Source: Allorhodoferax sp032337135
Lineage (GTDB): Bacteria > Pseudomonadota > Gammaproteobacteria > Burkholderiales > Burkholderiaceae_C
Length of the DNA: 64,000 nt
Reading direction: 5' to 3'
Assembly (NCBI RefSeq): GCF_032337135.1
Contig: NZ_JAVXZZ010000001.1
Location: forward strand, 1,054,001 to 1,118,000
A model generated the notes under the pieces. It was given only the letters and a program-made list of their open reading frames with translations, searched no databases and had not been told where the DNA came from. Positions 8,586-16,655 of this stretch are shown piece after piece. Every line of letters starts with the position of its first letter. The first letter of the stretch is position 1. A program made the position numbers and the translations under genes.

Positions 8586-9416
8586 TTAGTTCTCCTTGAA
8601 GAATTTATTACACGGGCACTCTGCTGCACCGTACTCGTATTGCTGGCAGACCTTCATACATCCAGGCAAGTCTTTGTTTAATCTGAACCACCCTGCGCCT
8701 AGTGCTCGCCCCTTACCGTTAGGAAAGGTTTCCTCGCACCATTCGCCGCTACCACCGATTGGCTCCCGCAAAATTCTTCGATACTCAGGCTGTTTCAGCT
8801 GCTCATTGAGTTGCTTTACGTTCTCTGAGCTGACTTTGCCAAGGCGTGCTAAGTCCGTTGAGTTACCGAAACTTTCAACTACCAAATTAATGGCTTTGAA
8901 CTCCATCGGAAGTTCTGCCAGTGGGATACGTTCCCATGCACTGCCTCGGTTTATGAAGACTACATACGGTGGATTGGGTCTGCCCCATTTGTTATAGGAC
9001 TGACACAAATTCGGCAGCGCCACGACATACGGGGTGTCCTTCAAGAGGTGCAGTGCAGCCAGCGTGAAATTGGCCCTCCCCACGTCTTCGCTGTACTCGC
9101 TGAACCATGAAATACGCCTGCCCGAACTTGGCAGGGTGAATGTAATCGTCATGTCTCGTACGGGAGATCTCTGCCCGATTTCGTGCCCGCCGCCGTAGGA
9201 CTGCGACCGGTCGACAACGATGATGCGTCCGTCCTCCAGCAGTACCTCCTCTTGCCAACTATCACCAAAACGAGAACCTGTCCCAGAGTCAATTCGACCA
9301 CTGCTCTCTGCAAAGGAGCTGAACCCCACCAATAGCCCGCAAGCGACTAACAGGTATCGACAAATGGTCTGGCAGATGGTGCTGTTCAGGTAGTGCAAGA
9401 ACAGGTGCTGATGCAT
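8586..9416 (-). CDS. orphan exported protein in an AT-richer segment
   Basis: A 276-residue protein that I do not recognise. The N-terminus is a likely signal peptide: a hydrophobic stretch LLVACGLLVGFSSF ends near residue 36, followed by a Ser/Gly-rich region. The rest is mixed polar and hydrophobic, with PYVVALPNLC and PYVVFINRG. The C-terminal 70 residues are Cys-rich (GEWCEETFP, PGCMKVCQQ, AAECPCNKFF), suggesting disulfides in the periplasm. Base composition is clearly less GC-rich than its neighbours, and no operon partner is evident, which suggests relatively recent acquisition. The start is uncertain; downstream Met codons are few. It could be a surface or toxin-associated protein, but nothing in the sequence shows this. 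Confidence 0.65.
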   Translation of the reverse strand: MHQHLFLHYLNSTICQTICRYLLVACGLLVGFSSFAESSGRIDSGTGSRFGDSWQEEVLLEDGRIIVVDRSQSYGGGHEIGQRSPVRDMTITFTLPSSGRRISWFSEYSEDVGRANFTLAALHLLKDTPYVVALPNLCQSYNKWGRPNPPYVVFINRGSAWERIPLAELPMEFKAINLVVESFGNSTDLARLGKVSSENVKQLNEQLKQPEYRRILREPIGGSGEWCEETFPNGKGRALGAGWFRLNKDLPGCMKVCQQYEYGAAECPCNKFFKEN

Positions 9417-9482
9417 ATTGAACTCAAGTGCGAGTCGAAAATTATTGATTGAAGGTCTGCTTTCGCCCCAAAGCGCCCCAAC

Positions 9483-9725
9483 TCAATGCTGGTGCTTCAT
9501 CCCGCAGAACTTGCCAATCGCCAGGCCTTTGCAGCTGTCCTGCAGTTCCTTGATGCATACCTCTTCCTTCTTGCCCGCCTCCAGGCACTTGGCCGCGGCT
9601 TCGTGGGCGGCGGCGATGGCGCGGTGCTTGGCGATGTCTTCCTTGCGCTCCTTGTCGGATTCGGCCGCTATGGAAAGCGTAGCTGCTGACGCAATGATGA
9701 CGAGGGCGAGAAGCTGTTTTTGCAT
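9483..9725 (-). CDS. small exported Cys- and Lys-rich protein
   Basis: An 80-residue protein with a clear signal peptide (QLLALVIIASAATLSIAA, about residues 4-21) and a short, highly charged helical mature part. Four Cys are arranged as CX9C and CX8C separated by seven residues, and the tail ends GMKHQH. This spacing suits a disulfide-linked helical hairpin. The ATG lies 4 bases after the stop of the FtsX-type permease, so it is the third gene of the ABC operon and probably acts with that transporter in the periplasm. Metal binding by the Cys/His tail is possible but not shown. No family assignment can be made. Confidence 0.7.
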   Translation of the reverse strand: MQKQLLALVIIASAATLSIAAESDKERKEDIAKHRAIAAAHEAAAKCLEAGKKEEVCIKELQDSCKGLAIGKFCGMKHQH

Positions 9726-9729
9726 GACA

Positions 9730-10932
9730 TTACCTTGATTGCAGGAGTTCCAGGACGCTGACACGGTAGGCGGCCCAGGTGGGCAGCAGGGCTGACACCA
9801 GGGACACGCCCAGCGCCAGCACGGGCACCACGGCCAGCGTGGCGGGCCACAGGATACCGCCAATGAGCAGCGAGTTGTCGAGCTGCAGGAACCAGCCCAG
9901 TGCCCATGCAAAGCCCTGGCCCAATGCCAGCCCCAGTGCCGTGGCCACCACGGCGAGCCACACCGCCTCGCACAGCAGCAGTGCCGCCACCTTGGCCGGA
10001 GCCGCACCGAGCATGCGCAGCACCGCCAGGTCGGCCTGGCGTTCGCGCACCGCCGACCACAGGGCGATGAAGACCGACAGGCCGGCCGTGAGCAGCAGCA
10101 CGGCAGCAAAGGCGCGCAGCACGTCCGTGCCCAGGCCCAGCATGCTCAGCAGCCGGGTGATCTCCAGCGCCGGCGCGGCCGCCTGCATTTCGGTGCTGGT
10201 ATTCACGAAGCGCGGAAAGCTCAGCGCCGCCATGGGGGTCTTGTATTTCACCAGCGCCATGGTGATTTCGCGCTCGTCTTCCATCACGGCCCGGTCCTCG
10301 TCGTCCATGGCCGTCATGTCCTCGTGCACCTTCCACACCGATGCGGTGTCGGTCAGCACCAGGCGGTCGATGACACTGCCGCTGGGCTGCAGGATGCCGA
10401 CCACGGTGTAGGGGTTGTCGCCATGCATGTGCCCTCCGCCGCCGAGTCCGTGGCTTCCAAGGAAGGTGTCGCCCAAGCGCAGACCCAGCTTGCGTGCCAC
10501 GGTGGCGCCGAGCACGACCTCCATCGGGGCATTCCAGGCCCGGCCCTGGCCCAACGTGGCGCCATAGTGCGCGGCATAAGCCGCCGAGGTACCCACGATG
10601 CGGAAGCCCTGCAGGCTGTCGCCCAGGCTCAGGGGGATGATGCTGGCGACCATGGGGTGCTTTTCCAGCTCACGCACGGCCTTGAGCGGGATATTGCCGG
10701 GCGGCACATCCACATGCAGCACGCCGCTGAGGATGAGCTGCATGGGGCTGCCCTTGGCACCCACCACCACATCGATGCCTGCGAGGTCGCGGTCAAAGGC
10801 CTTGGACAACTGCGCACCCACGAGCAGCAGGAAGGTGATGGAGCCCAGGCCCAGCGCCAGCAACAGTACGTTCAGCGCCGCGCCCAGGGGCCGTGCCCAC
10901 AGGTAGCGCCAGGCCCACAGCAAGGTGCTCAT
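9730..10932 (-). CDS. FtsX/MacB-type ABC transporter permease
   Basis: A 400-residue inner-membrane permease of the FtsX/MacB/LolE fold. It has an N-terminal membrane helix (about residues 18-40), a large periplasmic domain (about 41-260) and three C-terminal helices with the conserved REROADLAVLRMLGA-like coupling segment, seen here as ERQADLAVLRMLGA. The periplasmic domain carries GSHGLGGGGHMHGD, a His-rich loop that recalls permeases found beside zinc-regulated genes. Its start overlaps the ATPase stop by 4 bases (ATGA), so the two subunits are co-translated. Such systems drive periplasmic or outer-membrane events rather than classical import. The substrate is unknown, and the metal link is only suggested by the loop. 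Confidence 0.88.
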   Translation of the reverse strand: MSTLLWAWRYLWARPLGAALNVLLLALGLGSITFLLLVGAQLSKAFDRDLAGIDVVVGAKGSPMQLILSGVLHVDVPPGNIPLKAVRELEKHPMVASIIPLSLGDSLQGFRIVGTSAAYAAHYGATLGQGRAWNAPMEVVLGATVARKLGLRLGDTFLGSHGLGGGGHMHGDNPYTVVGILQPSGSVIDRLVLTDTASVWKVHEDMTAMDDEDRAVMEDEREITMALVKYKTPMAALSFPRFVNTSTEMQAAAPALEITRLLSMLGLGTDVLRAFAAVLLLTAGLSVFIALWSAVRERQADLAVLRMLGAAPAKVAALLLCEAVWLAVVATALGLALGQGFAWALGWFLQLDNSLLIGGILWPATLAVVPVLALGVSLVSALLPTWAAYRVSVLELLQSR

Positions 10933-11636
10933 GCCGACACCTCCACCGCCTGTAGGCGCTCTTGTTTTGATAGCTGGACACGCAATATGTTTGCGGGCGT
11001 GGCGTCATTTTTGGCGCCCAGCCGTGTCTGCAGCAGGGCCTCCACCCGGCGGTCGTGGGTGGCAATCACCAGGGTCGCGCCGTGGGCGTGCGCCGTGCCT
11101 TCCAGAAGGGATACCGCATCGGCCGCGGCCTCGTCATCCAGGCTGGCCGTGGGTTCATCGGCCAGCAGCACCTGCGGGTGGTGCAGTACGCTGCGCGCCA
11201 ACGCCACACGCTGCGCCTGACCGCCCGACAGCTGGGCTGGCTTGCGTGCGGCCAGCGCGGCAATGCCGAGTTCATCCAGACACTGGGCAATGCGTGCCGA
11301 ATCGACCGGGAGGCCCGCCGCCCAGTAGGCCAGCGCCAGGTTCTCCTGCACCGTCAGCGCGCTGCTGAGGTGCAGCTTCTGCGGCAGGAACCCCAGGTGG
11401 CGGGCGCGCCAGGCGTCGGCCGCCAATTGCGACAGCGCTCCCATGTCCTGCCCGGCCACCTGCAGGTGTCCCGCCGAGGGGGCCACCAGCCCCGCCACCA
11501 GCGACAGCCAAGTGGACTTGCCGCTGCCCGAGGGGCCTGACAGCAACAGCACCGCGCCTTGGGGCACGTCCACATCCGGAAACTGCAGTGGCGGGGTGCG
11601 CGGGTAGGCGTAGCTGAGGGACTGGCTGGAGATCAT
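10929..11636 (-). CDS. ABC transporter ATP-binding protein (LolD/MacB type)
   Basis: A 235-residue ATPase with Walker A GPSGSGKST, Q-loop FLPQKLHLS, signature LSGGQAQRVALARS, Walker B VLLADEPTASLDD and H-loop IATHDRR. ATG 11636 gives MISSQSLSYAY, a normal start for the family; a longer frame to 11687 reads through a terminator and is rejected. It overlaps the permease gene by 4 bases. The last 25 or so residues (from GAKNDATPAN to the stop) are encoded by a copy of the dispersed repeat seen elsewhere in the window, so the C-terminus appears to be an extension gained by reading into a repeat. Confidence 0.92.
   Translation of the reverse strand: MISSQSLSYAYPRTPPLQFPDVDVPQGAVLLLSGPSGSGKSTWLSLVAGLVAPSAGHLQVAGQDMGALSQLAADAWRARHLGFLPQKLHLSSALTVQENLALAYWAAGLPVDSARIAQCLDELGIAALAARKPAQLSGGQAQRVALARSVLHHPQVLLADEPTASLDDEAAADAVSLLEGTAHAHGATLVIATHDRRVEALLQTRLGAKNDATPANILRVQLSKQERLQAVEVSA
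10962..11021 (+). repeat. dispersed repeat, copy A (inside ABC ATPase 3' end)
   Basis: Core shared with the other copies: TTTTGATAGCTGgacaCGCAATATGTTTGCGGGC, continuing with a GC-rich tail and a T-run. On the opposite strand it is read as the C-terminus of the ABC ATPase. Confidence 0.75.
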
Positions 11637-11674
11637 GCGATGCAAGCGAGGTCGTGGTGGCGCCGATTTTGGAC

Positions 11675-11704
11675 AAAAAAAAGCCACCCGTTGCGGGGTG
11701 GCTT
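11675..11704 (-). terminator. terminator after the minus-strand sensor kinase
   Basis: A perfect 9-bp stem AAGCCACCC / GGGTGGCTT with a 6-base loop. On the minus strand it is followed by eight T residues. It lies downstream of the kinase gene and upstream of the ABC ATPase, separating the two operons. Confidence 0.88.
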
Positions 11705-11829
11705 GTAAAGTTCCCGAAGGAACGTCGTTGGATTCCTGAAAAGCGATCCCTGTGGCGGGCTTGGCTTCCTATCCTTGTGTACTGTGACAGCAGTTGGATG
11801 AACTGTAAAAGCTGTAGCACGGAGTCGGT

Positions 11830-11850
11830 ATCCCCCGTTCGGGGGATTTT
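11830..11850 (+). terminator. G/C hairpin between kinase and ABC operon
   Basis: An 8-bp perfect inverted repeat ATCCCCCG / CGGGGGAT with a 2-base centre, followed on the plus strand by four T. It lies just downstream of the minus-strand kinase, where it may slow or stop transcription, but it has no T-run in that orientation. It could also be an mRNA 3'-end stabiliser. Confidence 0.4.
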
Positions 11851-11918
11851 GAAAACTGAATTGGGCCTTAAGCATTCATCATTTCGCATGATGGGAAATT
11901 GGGGTCTACGCCCCTGCT

Positions 11919-13166
11919 TCAGGTCGTCGCGCGTACTGGAAGGCGCACTTCCAGCCAGGCACCACCCTCAGCCGCAATACGGGCAGTGGCCACGCCGCCG
12001 AAGCGCATGGCGATGGCCCGCACCAGGGCCAGGGCCAACCCCACCCCCCCATCACGCTCGGAGGCACCGGGCGCGCGCCAGAACGGCTGAAACGGCTGCT
12101 CCAGTTGGCCGGGCGCCAGCTGCAGACTGGGGTCGCGTACCGCCAGGCACACGCTGGTGCCGTCCAGCCGCAGCCGCGCTTCGGCAGACCCAGCATGGGC
12201 GACACGCTGAGCGCTTTGCAGCAGGTTGCGCACCATGCGGCGCAGCAGCACCGCGACCCCCTGTACGCTCGCCACAGTGTCGGGGGCCACGTCCAACACC
12301 ACGCTGGCGCGGGCACACTCTTCGGCCACCAGTGCAACCATGTCGACCACTTCAACGGTTCCCAGGTCGGTCTGCTGGGCATCCAATCGGCTGGCGAGCA
12401 GCAGTTCGTCCACCAGACTGTCCAGCTCGGCAATGTTGCGCACGAGTTCGTCATGCAGGGCCTGGCTACCGGCATCGCCCGGCCCGCTGCCCAGCAGTTC
12501 GAGCCCCATGCGGATGCGTGCCAGCGGCGAACGCAGTTCGTGCGAGGCATTGGCCAGCAGCGCCTTCTGCGAGGCCAGCACGTTGGCCTGGGCCTGCACC
12601 AGGGCTTCGATGCGTTCGGCCGAGTGGTTGAAGCGCTGGGCCAGGAAGGCCACTTCGTCGCGCCCCTGCACCGGCACCCGCACCTTCAGGTCACCCTCCC
12701 CCAGCCGTTGCACTCCACGCTGCAGTTGCTCCAGGTTGCGCGTCAGTCGGCGCACGATGGGGTAGGTGGCCAGCGCCACCGCCAGCGCGACCAAGCCCAG
12801 CGTCCAGGCAAAGCCCATGGGCGCCAGCCAGCCGTTGCGTGGTGGGCGCGGCAGGTGCATGTGCAGGGTCTGGCCATCGTGCATCAGCACCACGAATTCG
12901 GGCCCGCGTGGCGTCGGGGCTTCGCCCTCTGGCGCTGACACGGGCGGGGTCGGACGCCCCAGGCCTTCACCCGGACGCATCCAGGGCGGCGGACCGGGCT
13001 GGCGCTGCCCGGCACCAATGACCTGGCCCTGTGCGTCACGCACCACCACTTCACGCAGCGGAGGCTCGGCGGCCATGCGCCACACAAAGCCCACCAGCAG
13101 TGTCAGCACCGCCACGGTACCGACCACGGCAAGCCAGATGCGGACGTAGAGCTTCTGCAGAAACAT
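11919..13166 (-). CDS. sensor histidine kinase (CpxA/RstB type)
   Basis: A 415-residue membrane kinase: membrane helix 1 (about residues 8-30), a Pro-rich periplasmic loop with a LMHDGQTLHMHL segment, helix 2, HAMP domain, phosphoacceptor box NASHELRSPLARIRMG and an ATPase domain ending DGGVGLALALVRAIA. The ATG at 13166 is just before the first membrane helix; a longer frame to 13271 runs through a palindromic repeat and is rejected. Its regulator lies 101 bases upstream on the same strand. The periplasmic loop is short and rich in Pro and Arg, typical of envelope sensors, but the signal is unknown. Confidence 0.92.
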   Translation of the reverse strand: MFLQKLYVRIWLAVVGTVAVLTLLVGFVWRMAAEPPLREVVVRDAQGQVIGAGQRQPGPPPWMRPGEGLGRPTPPVSAPEGEAPTPRGPEFVVLMHDGQTLHMHLPRPPRNGWLAPMGFAWTLGLVALAVALATYPIVRRLTRNLEQLQRGVQRLGEGDLKVRVPVQGRDEVAFLAQRFNHSAERIEALVQAQANVLASQKALLANASHELRSPLARIRMGLELLGSGPGDAGSQALHDELVRNIAELDSLVDELLLASRLDAQQTDLGTVEVVDMVALVAEECARASVVLDVAPDTVASVQGVAVLLRRMVRNLLQSAQRVAHAGSAEARLRLDGTSVCLAVRDPSLQLAPGQLEQPFQPFWRAPGASERDGGVGLALALVRAIAMRFGGVATARIAAEGGAWLEVRLPVRATT

Positions 13167-13185
13167 GGTCACCTCAGTAAGGAGC

Positions 13186-13262
13186 CCGTCGCCGGGCCGC
13201 CCCAAGACGGGCTGCGCCCCCTTGGGGGGCAGCGACCCGCGAAGCGGCGGAGCGTGGGGGCG
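13186..13262. repeat. palindromic GC-rich intergenic element
   Basis: Between the regulator and kinase genes lies an element with nested inverted repeats: GCCCCAAG with CTTGGGG, the hairpin CTGCGCCCCC / GGGGGGCAG, and a second half GCGAAGCGGCGGAGC. I recall very similar sequences scattered between genes in Comamonadaceae genomes, but only one copy lies in this window. It may act as an mRNA processing or stability element between the two cistrons. Confidence 0.6.
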
Positions 13263-13267
13263 CCATC

Positions 13268-13984
13268 TCAATCCTGCTGCTTGGCAAACACGTAGCCCAC
13301 GCCGCGCACGGTCAGTATGCGCTTGGGGTCCTTGGGGTCGGCCTCGATGGCGGCACGGATGCGCCCCATGTGCACGTCGATGGAGCGGTCGAAGGCATCG
13401 AGCTCGCGGCCGCGCACGGCCTCCATGATCTGGTCGCGCGTGAGCACGCGCCCGGCGCGCTCGGCCAGCGCCACCAGCAGGTCGAACTGGTAGGAGGTCA
13501 GGGTGCAGGGCTGTTCGGCCACCGACACCACCCGCGCATCGCGGTCAATGCGCAGGCTGCCGAACTGCAGCACCGACTTGTCCGCAGCCACCTGGGCCAC
13601 GGGTTCGGTGCGCCGGCGCAGAATCGCGCGGATGCGCGCCAGCAGTTCACGTGGCTCAAACGGCTTGGGCAGGTAGTCGTCGGCCCCCATCTCCAGACCG
13701 ATGATGCGGTCCATGGCATCGCCCTTGGCGGTGAGCATGAGGATGGGCGTGGTGGCGGCGGCACCGGGCAGCGCGCGCACCCGGCGGCAGATCTCCAGGC
13801 CGTCCATGTCGGGCAGCATGAGGTCCAGCACCACCAGGGCTGGGGGCGTGCCCTCGCCCAATCGGGCCAGGCCGCTGTGCCCGTCGGCGGCATGCTGCAC
13901 CGTGAAACCGTTGCGGCCCAGGTACTGGCCCACCATGTCCGCCAGGCGGACGTCGTCCTCGATCATGAGCAGGGTGTCGTTCAT
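13268..13984 (-). CDS. OmpR-family response regulator
   Basis: A 238-residue regulator starting MNDTLLMIEDDVRLADMV. Its receiver domain has the phospho-acceptor Asp in VVLDLMLPDMDG and Lys in LPKPFEP. The DNA-binding domain has the winged-helix features LTSYQFDLLVALAERAG and DRSIDVHMGRIRAAIE. The ATG at 13984 is chosen because the upstream 14 codons have no family match. It precedes the sensor kinase on the same strand, separated by the palindromic element, and is the likely partner. By sequence it is closest to the RstA/OmpR group; the regulon cannot be read here. Confidence 0.93.
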   Translation of the reverse strand: MNDTLLMIEDDVRLADMVGQYLGRNGFTVQHAADGHSGLARLGEGTPPALVVLDLMLPDMDGLEICRRVRALPGAAATTPILMLTAKGDAMDRIIGLEMGADDYLPKPFEPRELLARIRAILRRRTEPVAQVAADKSVLQFGSLRIDRDARVVSVAEQPCTLTSYQFDLLVALAERAGRVLTRDQIMEAVRGRELDAFDRSIDVHMGRIRAAIEADPKDPKRILTVRGVGYVFAKQQD

Positions 13985-14070
13985 GCTCAAAGTGTAGGCC
14001 AGGGACCTGCACCGTGCATGACGCACCGGCGTCGTCGAGGTAAAGAAAGGTAAACCAGCGCCAGCGAGTT

Positions 14071-14132
14071 GTTACCATTTTGGTAGCTGTTCACGCAATA
14101 TATTCAAGGGCCAGGCGCCGTTTTCACCCTGG
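14071..14132 (+). repeat. dispersed repeat, copy B
   Basis: Contains TTTTGGTAGCTGttCACGCAATATATTCAAGGGC followed by a GC-rich tail and TTTT, matching the core of copies A and C. It overlaps the last codons and the stop of the AmpG-like gene. Confidence 0.75.
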
Positions 14133-15435
14133 AAGCCAGGCCCACCAGCAGCAGCACCGGTGCGCCCAGGCAGGCGGTGGCAGTGAAGAAGGTGCCGTAG
14201 CCGAAGGCGTTGACGAAATCACCCGAAAACCCGGCCACGAACTTCGGCAGCAGCACCATCATGGAGCTGAACAGCGCGTACTGGGTGGCGGAGTAACTGA
14301 CATTGGTGAGCGACGACAGGTAGGCCACGAAGGCGGCCGTGGCAATGCCACTGGAGAAGTTGTCGGCCGATATGACCGCCACCAGCGCCGGCAGGGCATG
14401 CCCCTGGGTACCGAGCCAGGCGAACAACAGGTTGCTGGTGGCGCTGAGCACGGCCCCGAGCATGAGCACGCGCATGACGCCCAGCCGCAGCGCCAGGGCA
14501 CCACCCACGAACGCCCCCACCAGGGTCATGATGACGCCGTAGACCTTGGTGACGGTGGCCACCTCGGCCTTGGTGTAGCCCATGTCCACATAGAAGGGGT
14601 TGGCCATGATGCCCATGACCACGTCACTGATGCGGTAGGTGGCGATGAGCGCCAGAATGAGCACCGCTTGCCAGCGGTAGCGACGCAGGAAGTCGGCAAA
14701 CGGGTCGACCAGCGCCCCCTGCAGCCATTCAGCCGCATTGCGGGCTGGCGGCAGCTCCTTGGGGGCCGGTTCGCGCGACCACAGCACGGTGAGCATGCCC
14801 GGCAGCGTGCTCAGCGCCATGGCGAGGTAGGCACTGCGCCAGGCGCTGTACTGGTAGGTGTCGGCACTGGGCACCTCGGACGCGGCGGCGATCCACAGGG
14901 CCCCGGCCCCGGCCCAGATCATGGCCAGGCGGTAGCCCGCCATGTAGGTCGCCGAGAGGGCCGCCTGGTGGGCGCTGTCGCCCGACTCGATACGGAAGGC
15001 GTCGAGCGCAATGTCCTGCGTGGCACTGGCAAACGCCAGCGCGATTGCGCACCACACCACCGGCGTGAGCGACTGGCGCGGGTCGGTCAGCGCCATGGTG
15101 ACCAGCGCCGTGGCAATGCACATTTGCGCCAGCAGCAGCCAGCTGCGCCGCCGCCCCAGCAGCCGGTGCAGCAGCGGCAGCGGCAGCCGGTCCACCAGCG
15201 GGGCCCAGGCCCACTTGAAGCCGAAGGCGATGCCCACCCAGCTCATGTGGCCAATGGTGCTGCGGTCCACCCCCGCCTCGCGCAACCAGAAGCTCAGGGT
15301 ACCGAACACCAGCAGGAAAGGCAGTCCGGCAGAGAAGCCGAGGGCCAGCATGCGCAGCGAGGCGGGCTCGAGGTAGACCTTGAGGGTATCGGTCCAGCGC
15401 GGCGCGGACACTTCGGGCGTGGGGGTGGCGGTCAT
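14104..15435 (-). CDS. AmpG-like MFS transporter
   Basis: A 443-residue inner-membrane transporter of the major facilitator superfamily, most like AmpG muropeptide permeases, which import anhydro-muropeptides for cell-wall recycling. Seen in the sequence: LALGFSAGLPFLLVFGTLSFWLREAGV, the AmpG-type N-terminus, then SWVGIAFGFKWAWAPLVDRLPLP, SATQDIALDAFRIE, and about 12 hydrophobic segments. ATG 15435 is the natural start; the frame continues upstream without homology. The 3' end, including the stop codon, falls within a dispersed-repeat copy. It is not in an operon with beta-lactamase or cell-wall genes. Confidence 0.88.
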   Translation of the reverse strand: MTATPTPEVSAPRWTDTLKVYLEPASLRMLALGFSAGLPFLLVFGTLSFWLREAGVDRSTIGHMSWVGIAFGFKWAWAPLVDRLPLPLLHRLLGRRRSWLLLAQMCIATALVTMALTDPRQSLTPVVWCAIALAFASATQDIALDAFRIESGDSAHQAALSATYMAGYRLAMIWAGAGALWIAAASEVPSADTYQYSAWRSAYLAMALSTLPGMLTVLWSREPAPKELPPARNAAEWLQGALVDPFADFLRRYRWQAVLILALIATYRISDVVMGIMANPFYVDMGYTKAEVATVTKVYGVIMTLVGAFVGGALALRLGVMRVLMLGAVLSATSNLLFAWLGTQGHALPALVAVISADNFSSGIATAAFVAYLSSLTNVSYSATQYALFSSMMVLLPKFVAGFSGDFVNAFGYGTFFTATACLGAPVLLLVGLASRVKTAPGP

Positions 15436-15529
15436 GGACCAATAATAGCGGGCTGGGGAGCATGCACCCGAGCTTGCAGTGCCCGCACACACCCCCATGT
15501 AACGCACCATTGTTTTTCCGCTGGCCCCC

Positions 15530-16354
15530 ATGCGCAACAACCGACTCTTGCCCGCCGTGTTCGTGTCCCTGCTGCTCATCCTGGGCAGCGGAGCCGCCTT
15601 GTCCGCCTCCGAGCGTGAAGGCGTGGACGTGGGCAAGAATTCGGTCTTCACCAAGTTCATTTCGGCCGAGCAACTGGAGCAGTCGGCCGCACAGCAGTAC
15701 CACCAACTGCTGGGGCAGGCGCGCGACAAGAATGCGCTGGCGCTGCCCGACCACCCGCAGCTGCGGCGACTGCAGGGCATCGCACGCAAGATCATTCCCT
15801 TCGCCGCCGCATGGAACCCGCGCGCCACCCAGTGGCGCTGGGAGGTGAACCTGCTGGGTTCCTCCCAGGTCAACGCGTTCTGCATGCCTGGCGGCAAGAT
15901 CGCCTTCTACACCGGCATCCTGGACAAGCTCAAGCTCACCGACGACGAAGTCGCGATGGTGATGGGCCATGAGATTGCCCACGCGCTGCGCGAACATGCA
16001 CGGGAGCGCATGGGCAAGAACGCCGCCACCAACATCGGCACCAACCTGCTGTCGCAGGTGCTGGGCCTGGGCCAGCTGGGGCAGACCGTAACGCACTATG
16101 GAGCGCAGCTACTCACGCTGGAATTCAGCCGCGAGGACGAATCCGAGGCCGACCTGGTGGGCATGGAGCTGGCCGCCCGCGCCGGCTTCAACCCGCGCGC
16201 CGGCATCAGCCTGTGGCAGAAGATGGCCACCGTGAACAAGAACGCGCCTCCGCAGTGGCTTTCCACCCACCCATCCAGCAGCACCCGCATCCGCGAGATC
16301 CAGGACAACCTGCCCAAGGTGGAGCCGCTGTACCAGCGCGCACGCGGCCGATAG
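15530..16354 (+). CDS. M48-family metalloprotease, exported
   Basis: A 274-residue periplasmic zinc protease related to LoiP/YcaL/BepA-type peptidases. It has an N-terminal hydrophobic signal segment (about residues 5-24), the catalytic HEIAH motif in GHEIAHALREHARERM, the downstream Glu ligand in ESEADLVGMELAARAGF, and the C-terminal LSTHPSSSTRIREI common to the family. There is no lipobox, so it is probably soluble or anchored by its signal segment. It is likely involved in quality control of outer-membrane proteins. It is alone on its strand and converges on a small gene. Confidence 0.92.
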   Translation: MRNNRLLPAVFVSLLLILGSGAALSASEREGVDVGKNSVFTKFISAEQLEQSAAQQYHQLLGQARDKNALALPDHPQLRRLQGIARKIIPFAAAWNPRATQWRWEVNLLGSSQVNAFCMPGGKIAFYTGILDKLKLTDDEVAMVMGHEIAHALREHARERMGKNAATNIGTNLLSQVLGLGQLGQTVTHYGAQLLTLEFSREDESEADLVGMELAARAGFNPRAGISLWQKMATVNKNAPPQWLSTHPSSSTRIREIQDNLPKVEPLYQRARGR

Positions 16355-16363
16355 CGCCCAGAC

Positions 16364-16380
16364 GCTCCTGATTCAGGAGC
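16364..16380. terminator. hairpin between convergent genes
   Basis: A perfect inverted repeat GCTCCTG / CAGGAGC around ATT, positioned between the convergent protease gene and the small minus-strand gene. There is no T-run, so its role as a terminator is uncertain. Confidence 0.35.
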
Positions 16381-16412
16381 AGCTCACGCAGATACCGCCC
16401 GGAGAGGCGGCC

Positions 16413-16655
16413 TCATTCGTTGTAAAGCCCCTGGTCAATGCGCTGACGCACGTAGGCGTAGGCACTGAGCACGGCGTTTTCCTCACTGGGAAAATCGTTG
16501 GGCACGCGCTGTGCCGTGCTCTCGTGGCCCTTGAGTCGGGCAAAGTCTGCCCCGCGCTCCAGATGCACCCAGGCCTTCCAGCGGCCAGTGGGCGCCCGCT
16601 CGGTAGAGACCGAGGCACAGACACCGTGGTGTTCGATGGCAGGAAAGTGGGACAT
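16413..16655 (-). CDS. small conserved-looking cytosolic protein
   Basis: An 80-residue protein with a strong ribosome site (AAAGGAG, about 7 bases before ATG 16655). No signal peptide or membrane segment is present. Its pattern is an N-terminal beta-rich half with RWKAWVHLERG and a C-terminal helix FPSEENAVLSAYAYVRQRID. This recalls small DUF proteins in which a short sheet is followed by a helix, but I cannot name the family with confidence. It is monocistronic and convergent with the M48 protease gene. It is probably expressed, given the ribosome site. Confidence 0.75.
   Translation of the reverse strand: MSHFPAIEHHGVCASVSTERAPTGRWKAWVHLERGADFARLKGHESTAQRVPNDFPSEENAVLSAYAYVRQRIDQGLYNE

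Noticed and set aside
14080..15618. 512-codon plus-strand open frame
   Set aside because: Antisense to the AmpG-like gene. It is His/Gln/Arg-rich with no family pattern, as expected from the third-codon bias of GC-rich DNA.
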